18,444 nucleotides of DNA from Thioalkalivibrio sp. (GTDB taxonomy: Bacteria > Pseudomonadota > Gammaproteobacteria > Ectothiorhodospirales > Ectothiorhodospiraceae): positions 1 through 18,444 of the forward strand of contig SLHN01000052.1 in assembly GCA_007136145.1 (NCBI GenBank). The letters are read 5' to 3'. Position numbers and translations under genes: made by a program. Position 1 is the first letter of the stretch, and each line of letters opens with the position of its first letter. The notes beneath the pieces were generated by a model. It did no database searches. It saw only the letters and a program-made list of their open reading frames with translations, and was not told where the DNA came from. Below, piece by piece: positions 8,378 through 13,146 of this stretch.

Positions 8378-9139
8378 ATGAAGAAAGTCGTAAGCAAGAA
8401 GGGTTTGGGCAGGTTTTCATTGACGGCTCTGGCGGTGGCCGGCACGCTGGCAGTCGGCGGTGCGGTGCAGGCGAGCGGGGACGTTTCCAGCCAGGGCTAT
8501 GGGGCATCAGACTTCGCCCATGGGCCGATGGCCTACGGGTACGGACGGCCCGACCCAGGGTACATGCCGCGTCACGGCCACGGTATGCCGCCAGCGTACG
8601 GCATGCCCCAGAGACCGGCGTTCATGGATCGGCAGGCGCCAGCCTTCGAGCCCCCGCCGTGGGTTCGCGAAGGTCATCGCGGCCAGATGCCGGAGATGCC
8701 CGAGGAAATGAAGGCTGCGATGGCCGAGCGTGAGGAACGCATGAAGGCGATGCAGGCCGAGCATGAAGAGCGCATGAAGGCGATGGAAGCTCAACGTGCG
8801 GAGCGCATGGAAGAAATGGAGGCGATGCGCGAGGCGCGCATGAAGGCGATGGAAGCAGCCCGCGCGGCGTACATGGCGGAGATGCCTGAAGAAGTGAAGG
8901 CAGCCATGGCCGAGCGCGAGGAGCGAATGAAAGAAATGATGGCCGAGCGGGAGCGGCACATGCAACAGATGGAAGAAATGCGTGAGGCCCGAGAGAAGGC
9001 GATGGCTGCTGGCCGCGAAGCCTACATGGCTGAGATGGAAAAGCAGCGGGAAGCCATCGAGAAGATGATGCAGGAGCGGCGCCAGGCGATGGAAGCTCGC
9101 TACGGTGCTCCGGCCAACGCTGAAGGGTCGGCCGAGTAA
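8378..9139 (+). CDS. Secreted Met/Glu/Arg-rich protein made of 11-residue coiled-coil repeats
   Basis: A 253-residue exported protein with no family I can name. A strong AAGGAG (8364-8369) precedes the ATG. Residues 1-32 are a signal peptide (KKVVSKK, hydrophobic core, cleavage near VQA-S). Residues 35-100 are Gly/Tyr/Pro/His-rich (GPMAYGYGRP, GMPPAYGMPQ). Residues 110-237 are almost pure helix in hendecads: RMKAMQAEHEE, RMKAMEAQRAE, RMEEMEAMREA, RMKAMEAARAA and so on, about eleven units with a single 7-residue unit near 165-171. Methionines recur at fixed positions 2 and 5 of most units, so they would line the core of a right-handed coiled coil. The block 106-125 recurs nearly unchanged at 168-187. 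No cysteine is present. The position ahead of a sulfur-globule-like gene suggests a structural envelope or globule component. Metal binding by the many Met residues is an alternative. Confidence 0.8.
   Translation: MKKVVSKKGLGRFSLTALAVAGTLAVGGAVQASGDVSSQGYGASDFAHGPMAYGYGRPDPGYMPRHGHGMPPAYGMPQRPAFMDRQAPAFEPPPWVREGHRGQMPEMPEEMKAAMAEREERMKAMQAEHEERMKAMEAQRAERMEEMEAMREARMKAMEAARAAYMAEMPEEVKAAMAEREERMKEMMAERERHMQQMEEMREAREKAMAAGREAYMAEMEKQREAIEKMMQERRQAMEARYGAPANAEGSAE
8705..9088 (+). repeat. Degenerate 33-base tandem repeats encoding hendecads
   Basis: The coding sequence for residues 110-237 repeats with a 33-base period, one 11-residue unit per copy, with one 21-base unit. Typical copies begin CGCATGAAGGCGATG. 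The copies have diverged at synonymous and Glu/Ala/Arg sites, while the Met codons are kept, so the protein pattern appears to be selected rather than being a recent expansion. Confidence 0.75.
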
Positions 9140-9158
9140 ACGGGGATACCCTTCGGCC

Positions 9159-9185
9159 GTGGGCTGCCATCGATATGGAGCCCAC
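9159..9185 (+). terminator. Strong hairpin after the coiled-coil gene
   Basis: GTGGGCT (9159-9165) pairs with AGCCCAC (9179-9185), and inside it CCAT pairs with ATGG around a CGAT loop after a single bulged G: eleven pairs in all. It lies 20 bases past the stop at 9139. No T-tract follows, so it could be a partial terminator or a 3' stabiliser that uncouples expression of the first secreted protein from the next gene. Confidence 0.45.
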
Positions 9186-9217
9186 TCGCTGGAGGGGACC
9201 CGGGGGCCATAGACAGC

Positions 9218-9745
9218 GTGCCCAGCGAACGCAATCCCGGACATTTGTCGAGCTGGCTGCTGTTGCTCGGGCTGGTCTTGGGCAGTGTCTCGATGGATAG
9301 GTTGGAGGCGCGCGACAGAGGCAACCCCTGGGCGACTCCGGAGCAAAGGGCGCCGGCCCATGAATTCCGTCCACACGGTGACGGGCGTTTTGCGCCCCCG
9401 GATTATGACCCAGTCGATCAACGGCGACGACGTTCCCCCGGTGTCGGGGAGTTCTTCCAACCAGGATACGGCGACGCTTCGCGGTTTCCTCATGCAGGAG
9501 AGAGCCGCGTCGCGCCTGAGATTCGGGGGTGGGGAGTCCCGGATCTTCATGGCTATGGCGCGGTTCCCTGGTCGCCGAGACTTTATGGAGTACCTGGGTT
9601 GAGTTATCCCGGTCTCGATCCCTATAGCAGCTACCTGGGTAGTGGTATGCTGTTTCCGGGAACCGGGCTGATGACGCCGGGGCTGTTGTCGCCCCTTTAT
9701 GGTCCGTCTACTGGAGGCATTCCAATGTTCGGGATGCCCTACTGA
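9218..9745 (+). CDS. Secreted Pro/Gly/Tyr-rich protein of unknown function
   Basis: A 175-residue protein starting at GTG 9218; no strong ribosome site is seen. Residues 11-25 (LSSWLLLLGLVLGSVS) form the hydrophobic core of a signal peptide or anchor, which fixes the start near this position. Residues 30-115 are rich in Arg, Pro, Asp and Gly. The last 60 residues are rich in Pro, Gly, Tyr, Leu and Ser with short repeating turns (YPGLDPYSSYLGSG, GLLSPLYGPSTGG) and end GMPY. There is no cysteine and no recognisable domain. It lies between two other secreted low-complexity genes, 78 bases after one and 81 before the next. Composition suggests a structural, possibly self-associating, envelope protein; I do not recognise it further. 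Confidence 0.7.
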   Translation: MPSERNPGHLSSWLLLLGLVLGSVSMDRLEARDRGNPWATPEQRAPAHEFRPHGDGRFAPPDYDPVDQRRRRSPGVGEFFQPGYGDASRFPHAGESRVAPEIRGWGVPDLHGYGAVPWSPRLYGVPGLSYPGLDPYSSYLGSGMLFPGTGLMTPGLLSPLYGPSTGGIPMFGMPY

Positions 9746-9826
9746 GTACACAATGCGTACAGACCGGTAGCCCTCATGGTCGGTGCGTAATTCTAAAGAG
9801 GGCACAACACTCCACTGGAGGTTTTC

Positions 9827-10183
9827 ATGAGCAAGTTTGTCAAGGCAATCGCTATGGCCGCTTCTGTCGCGGCCCTGTCCGCGGCCCCGATGCTCGCGTC
9901 GGCGCAATGGGGCGGCCCGGGTTGGGGCGGTCCGGGTTGGGGCGGTCCTGGTTACGGGCCTGGCTATGCGCCGGGTTATGGTGGCTATGGACCGGGTTAC
10001 GGTCGCGGCATGGGTGACATGTTCGGCATGGGCGACATGTTCAGCGATATGGATTTCGGCATGTCCGGGCGTGGCGCGAGTCGCGGTCACGGCTATGGTC
10101 GCGGTGACGGATCCGGCTATGGCTATGGCCATCCTGGCTACGGCGGTTGGGGCCCCGGCTACGGTCACGGCCCGCGCTGGTAA
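9827..10183 (+). CDS. Sulfur-globule-protein-like secreted Gly/Tyr/Trp-rich protein
   Basis: A 118-residue protein with a strong GGAGG (9817-9821) before its ATG. Residues 1-26 are a clean signal peptide (cleavage ASA-Q). The mature part opens with three WGGPG units (28-42), then a run of GYG/PGY units, a central GMGDMF doublet (61-72), a Met/Asp/Phe patch, and a final Gly/Tyr/His section ending GPRW. Small Gly/Tyr-rich exported proteins of this design are typical of the sulfur globule envelope proteins SgpA/SgpB of purple sulfur bacteria, which coat periplasmic sulfur deposits. Composition alone cannot prove homology, because Gly/Tyr-rich proteins arise repeatedly. The DsrE2 gene nearby makes a sulfur oxidiser plausible. 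The strong ribosome site and the hairpin behind the gene suggest high expression. Confidence 0.6.
   Translation: MSKFVKAIAMAASVAALSAAPMLASAQWGGPGWGGPGWGGPGYGPGYAPGYGGYGPGYGRGMGDMFGMGDMFSDMDFGMSGRGASRGHGYGRGDGSGYGYGHPGYGGWGPGYGHGPRW
9908..9952 (+). repeat. Three tandem 15-base repeats encoding WGGPG
   Basis: Three consecutive copies close to TGGGGCGGTCCGGGT (9908, 9923, 9938) encode WGGPG, WGGPG and WGGPG in the mature N terminus of the sulfur-globule-like protein. High identity between copies suggests recent slippage expansion. Confidence 0.85.
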
Positions 10184-10200
10184 GCCAACGCAAGTGAAAG

Positions 10201-10224
10201 CCTGTCCGGCGGGTGCCGGGCAGG
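10201..10224 (+). terminator. Hairpin between the globule-like gene and parA
   Basis: CCTGTCCGGC (10201-10210) pairs fully with GCCGGGCAGG (10215-10224), one G-U pair, around GGGT. The sequence then runs ACTTCTTG, a weak U-rich tail. It starts 17 bases past the stop at 10183 and ends 31 bases before parA. A leaky terminator would give abundant structural protein and little ATPase from one transcript. Confidence 0.55.
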
Positions 10225-10255
10225 ACTTCTTGAACCCCTTGCCCCGAGGCTCCGG

Positions 10256-10891
10256 ATGCTGACAGTCATCGGCAATTTGAAAGGCGGTACCGGCAAAAGC
10301 ACGGTCGCGTTCAATCTGGCGCTGTGGGCACTCGCCAACAAGCGCAGGGTCCTCGTGGTCGACCTCGACCCGCAAGCGACGCTGACGGATGTGGTTCGGG
10401 TTCGCGAGGAGGAAGGGTACAACCCGGTTCTCAAGCTCTCGCAGAGTCTCGACGAGGCGATGAACGCGGGGGACGAGTACCAGGACATCATTGTTGACGT
10501 CGGGCCATCCGATCTCGGGACCATGTATGCGGCGATCCTCGCCGCCGATCAGGTGGTGATCCCCGTTCCGCCCAGCCAGGCGGACGTATGGTCGACGCAG
10601 CGGTTTGTGAAGAAGATCGTTGAGTTGCGAGGCGACCGTTCCAAGCCCGAGATCATGGGTTTCATCAACCGGGCGGATACACACCAGGCGGTCCGCGAGT
10701 CGGACGAAGCTTTTGGCGCTCTGGGAATGATTGAAGGCATCCGGGCGTTGCGCCCACGGCTACGCCAGCGCATGGCGTTCCGGCGCTCCTTCAGTGAGGG
10801 GCTTTCGGTGCAGGAACTGGAGCGTCGCGGTAAGGCCGCCCTCGAACTCGATGAGTTGGCCAAGGCCATTTTCCGGAAACATCGACGATAG
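10256..10891 (+). CDS. Orphan ParA-family (MinD/ParA/McdA-like) ATPase
   Basis: A 211-residue cytoplasmic ATPase. It has the deviant Walker A KGGTGKST (9-16, signature lysine K9 and K14), the A' motif DLDPQ (36-40) and Walker B DIIVDVG (77-83), followed by a VIPVPPSQADVWS segment, the usual ParA dimer-interface region. It lacks the N-terminal DNA-binding extension of plasmid type Ia ParA, and no ParB gene or centromere-like repeats are visible. It therefore looks like an orphan positioning ATPase, the group that includes McdA (carboxysomes) and PpfA/ParC-type proteins (chemotaxis clusters, poles). Such proteins form ATP-dependent gradients on the nucleoid and move a cargo through an adaptor. 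The next gene, a membrane protein with a disordered tail and TPR, starts 47 bases later and is a candidate partner. The stop codon lies in a hairpin. Confidence 0.9.
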   Translation: MLTVIGNLKGGTGKSTVAFNLALWALANKRRVLVVDLDPQATLTDVVRVREEEGYNPVLKLSQSLDEAMNAGDEYQDIIVDVGPSDLGTMYAAILAADQVVIPVPPSQADVWSTQRFVKKIVELRGDRSKPEIMGFINRADTHQAVRESDEAFGALGMIEGIRALRPRLRQRMAFRRSFSEGLSVQELERRGKAALELDELAKAIFRKHRR

Positions 10892-10917
10892 GCGGTTCGA
10901 TCCCAGAACCTATCGTC
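10884..10917 (+). other. Inverted repeat enclosing the parA stop codon
   Basis: GACGATAGG (10884-10892) and CCTATCGTC (10909-10917) are perfect reverse complements with 16 bases between. The parA TAG (10889-10891) is within the left arm, and the right arm ends 21 bases before the next start. Ribosomes reading to the stop would open the stem, so it could couple or tune translation of the downstream gene, or block 3' decay. Confidence 0.5.
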
Positions 10918-10938
10918 ATCACAACACCAGGGTGAATC

Positions 10939-11835
10939 ATGGCTGCAGCACGCGCCTTTGTGCGTAAATACTGGATTTTGATCGTCATTGCGCTCTGGGT
11001 GATCGCCTGGGCCAACCGCGATTGGCTCGCGGGTGGAGTGCCTGCCGAGGAGGATGTGCTGGCTGAAACCGCAGATGTCGCGGAACCACACGAACCTACC
11101 GGGGACACTGAACCGACCACGCCCGATGCTGCCCCAGAGTCCCGAATGGCTGCTCCGGATGAAACGGTTGCACAGGCGCCACCGGAGGAAACGACTTCGA
11201 CGGTGGAGTCCGAGCCCATGCCGGCAGCCACGGGTGAACCGATGGCAGCGGCGCCACCGGAGGATACGTCTCCGATGATGGAGATCGAGGCGGCGCGGGT
11301 TTCGGAGGAGTCGGTTGAGCCGGACGCGGAGATGGTCGTGGCAACGACCGATGACCGTGCCTCGGAACCGGTCGACACTGTAGCGGATGCCGGGGATCCT
11401 CTTGGTGAACCGGTTGCTCCGGCGAAGGATAGTGGACGTGAAGACAAGGTCGCCGTGGGCAAGGTAGACGAGCCTGCCGAGGACCTTCCCGACGATCAAG
11501 TCGCGGATACGGATGCTGGATCAGCCGCGCGGCAGGCGGAGCTGTTCTCCAGGGCACGCACGGTTGCTCGCACTCGCGGCCCACGCGCCGCGGTGGAGAT
11601 TCTGGAACGGGGTCTGCAGGAGTTTCCAGCCTCCGCTCCGGGGCGAGCCGACATCTATGGCGAGATTGGTAACTACCAGTTTACCGCCAGGAATTTCACG
11701 GCCGCGCTTGCCGCGTACGACCGGGCACTTCAGGCGCTTCCGGTAGAGGAGCGAGATACGATGCTGCATCGCCTGGGCCCGGTCTACGACCGCTATCACC
11801 CGGAGGGGCGCTCGCATCTTGAGCAATTCAGGTAG
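10939..11835 (+). CDS. Single-pass membrane protein with acidic disordered linker and C-terminal TPR-like domain
   Basis: A 298-residue protein with no named family. Residues 11-25 (YWILIVIALWVIAWA) form one transmembrane segment after a basic start (RAFVRK), so the rest should face the periplasm. Residues 31-190 are acidic and rich in Pro, Ala, Glu, Thr and Met, without hydrophobic clusters, as in a disordered spacer. They contain an imperfect repeat (QAPPEETTSTVESEPM against AAPPEDTSPMMEIE). Residues 192-298 are helical and contain TPR-like pairs: AVEILERGLQEFP, then ADIYGEIGNYQFTARNF and AALAAYDRALQALP. It begins 47 bases after parA with a GGTGA ribosome site. The design, an anchor plus a long tether plus a protein-binding head, fits an envelope scaffold. 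Because the head is predicted periplasmic, direct contact with cytosolic ParA would be limited to the short N terminus. Confidence 0.75.
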   Translation: MAAARAFVRKYWILIVIALWVIAWANRDWLAGGVPAEEDVLAETADVAEPHEPTGDTEPTTPDAAPESRMAAPDETVAQAPPEETTSTVESEPMPAATGEPMAAAPPEDTSPMMEIEAARVSEESVEPDAEMVVATTDDRASEPVDTVADAGDPLGEPVAPAKDSGREDKVAVGKVDEPAEDLPDDQVADTDAGSAARQAELFSRARTVARTRGPRAAVEILERGLQEFPASAPGRADIYGEIGNYQFTARNFTAALAAYDRALQALPVEERDTMLHRLGPVYDRYHPEGRSHLEQFR

Positions 11836-11944
11836 AATAAGCCTCTGTTGATTTTCTTCAGTGAGATGACGTGCCCCCATGTCCCAGGCCACAACTCTGC
11901 CTGTCCCTGCGAGTGGCGGCCTCCTCTGATCCTCGGGGCCCCCG

Positions 11945-12532
11945 ATGAGACTGCTGCGCAACTTGTTCGCACTCATTGGGGTTGCCTCGCTCATCGCGGT
12001 GGGGGTGGTGATCCTCGCGTTCGAACCCTACGTCAACAAGGCACGAAGCCTGGACGAAGTGGCTCTCGGCGTCTATGTCGACATGGCCCGGACGATTCTG
12101 GAAACCGGGGATCCGATGGAGGCCATGGTCCATCAGCGGCGTGCTGTCGAGGGACGATCGGTAGCCGAAATCGAACAACATCTGGAGGACGTGGCCGCGG
12201 AACTCGGGCTGCATTCGCTGGGTACACTGCGTATTGGGCAGGAAGTGTTGGCTGGAACCGGACATGACTTTCCCCTGCTCAATATCTACCTGTTCTGTGA
12301 TCCCGTGCTTGCGGCGGATTTGATGGGCCTCAACCCGTCGATGGCTGCCTTTCTGCCATGCCGGGTGATCCTGTACCAGGACCAGCGGGACGGGCTATGG
12401 GTGATGACACCCAATCTCGATCTGGTGATTCATGGAGGCAGGCCGTTGCCGCTGGCGTTGCAGGAACGCGCATTTGGTCTTCAGGAGACTTTGCGCGAGA
12501 TGGTGGACCGTGCCGCCGGAATCGGGATCTGA
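11945..12532 (+). CDS. Membrane-anchored DUF302 protein
   Basis: A 195-residue protein. Residues 8-27 (FALIGVASLIAVGVVILAF) form an anchor or uncleaved signal, and the remainder is predicted periplasmic. The C-terminal half carries the DUF302 pattern: FPLLNIYLFCDPVLAADLM (109-127, C118) followed 10 residues later by the diagnostic LPCR (137-140, C139) leading into a VILYQ strand, then the closing helix LREMVDRAAG. DUF302 domains form compact dimers and are frequent in sulfur-oxidising and other redox-active bacteria, but no activity is established. The two cysteines could be redox or metal sites; LPCR cysteine conservation is a family trait. The upstream gap of 109 bases is the longest within the parA-to-GTPase group. 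The ATG follows a self-complementary CGGGGCCCCCG with no good ribosome site, so initiation may be weak. Confidence 0.8.
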   Translation: MRLLRNLFALIGVASLIAVGVVILAFEPYVNKARSLDEVALGVYVDMARTILETGDPMEAMVHQRRAVEGRSVAEIEQHLEDVAAELGLHSLGTLRIGQEVLAGTGHDFPLLNIYLFCDPVLAADLMGLNPSMAAFLPCRVILYQDQRDGLWVMTPNLDLVIHGGRPLPLALQERAFGLQETLREMVDRAAGIGI

Positions 12533-12534
12533 TC

Positions 12535-12550
12535 GTGCCCTGTCGGGCGC
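12535..12550 (+). terminator. Short hairpin after the DUF302 gene
   Basis: GTGCCC (12535-12540) pairs with GGGCGC (12545-12550), one G-U pair, around TGTC, two bases past the stop. AATTTTCTT follows at 12556-12564, seven bases beyond the stem. This is a weak attenuator candidate inside the run. Confidence 0.3.
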
Positions 12551-12579
12551 ATGGGAATTTTCTTGGTTGGACTTGAATA

Positions 12580-13110
12580 ATGAGCGATTTCAACGAGCGC
12601 AATGATGCGCGCCATATGGATGCGGACGAGTACGACGTCCGATCGCGGCGTTTGCAACTGATCGTGTATTCGTCACTTGTGGCCTTCGTGGTGCTTGCTG
12701 TCTACGGTTTCTGGTTGATCACCAGCCTGACCCGCGACGTCAGTCGCCTGGCGATAGAAATGTCGTCGATGACCCGGACCATCGATCGAGAGATGGCGGT
12801 GATGGCCCGCAAGATGGGCGACATCGATGAGCGAATGGTGTCGATCAACGAGAACATGCTTTCGATGAACCGGAATATCGGGTCCATGACGCGGGACATC
12901 AGCAGCATGAACACCAATATCCGTTCGATGGCCAAGGACACGACGACCATGGCCGGATCGACCCTGAATATGCAGCGCGATATGTGGAGCCTCAACCGGA
13001 ACGTATCCGGCCCGCTGGGCATGATGAACAGTTTCAATCCCTTCAGCGGTGGTCAGGGTCCTTTCCCCGGATCACCAGCGCCGTATTATCCGCAACACGG
13101 CGGGCGCTGA
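12580..13110 (+). CDS. Single-pass membrane protein with long Met/Ile heptad coiled coil
   Basis: A 176-residue protein of no known family. After a basic RSRR (21-24), residues 26-50 form one transmembrane helix (LIVYSSLVAFVVLAVYGFWLI), so the coil that follows should lie in the periplasm. From M61 to V142 hydrophobic residues fall on strict 3-4 spacing (61, 64, 68, 72, 75, 79, 82, 86, 89, 93, 96, 100, 103, 107, 110, 114, 117), nearly all Met or Ile with Asn/Arg/Ser/Asp between them, as in SMNRNIGSMTRDISSMNTNI. This gives an uninterrupted left-handed coiled coil of about eleven heptads. The last 30 residues are Gly/Pro/Phe/Tyr-rich (FSGGQGPFPGSPAPYYPQHGG), echoing the secreted proteins upstream. 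The next gene, the dynamin-like GTPase, begins 36 bases later, so the two are probably co-translated from one mRNA and may interact. Confidence 0.8.
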   Translation: MSDFNERNDARHMDADEYDVRSRRLQLIVYSSLVAFVVLAVYGFWLITSLTRDVSRLAIEMSSMTRTIDREMAVMARKMGDIDERMVSINENMLSMNRNIGSMTRDISSMNTNIRSMAKDTTTMAGSTLNMQRDMWSLNRNVSGPLGMMNSFNPFSGGQGPFPGSPAPYYPQHGGR

Positions 13111-13146
13111 CGCGTTGGCAATTCAATCTACAACCATGGAGTAAGC

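Noticed and set aside
8705..9088. The 33-base repeats as a CRISPR array
   Set aside because: There are no spacers; the repeats are contiguous, degenerate and in frame with a protein.
8378..9139. Copper or silver chaperone role for the Met-rich protein beside an RND pump
   Set aside because: Met residues follow coiled-coil core spacing rather than MxxM/MxM-His metal motifs, and the permease shows no clear heavy-metal signature that I can verify. Kept only as an alternative.
8507..10684. A 725-codon open frame on the minus strand spanning the secreted-protein genes and part of parA
   Set aside because: It is antisense to four genes with signal peptides, ribosome sites or ATPase motifs. Its His/Leu/Arg-rich content simply mirrors the Met/Glu and Gly/Tyr repeats, and such long antisense frames are common at high GC.
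11934..11944. CGGGGCCCCCG palindrome directly before the DUF302 start as an operator
   Set aside because: It leaves a one-base loop, is expected at high GC, and has no second copy nearby; noted only as a reason for weak initiation.
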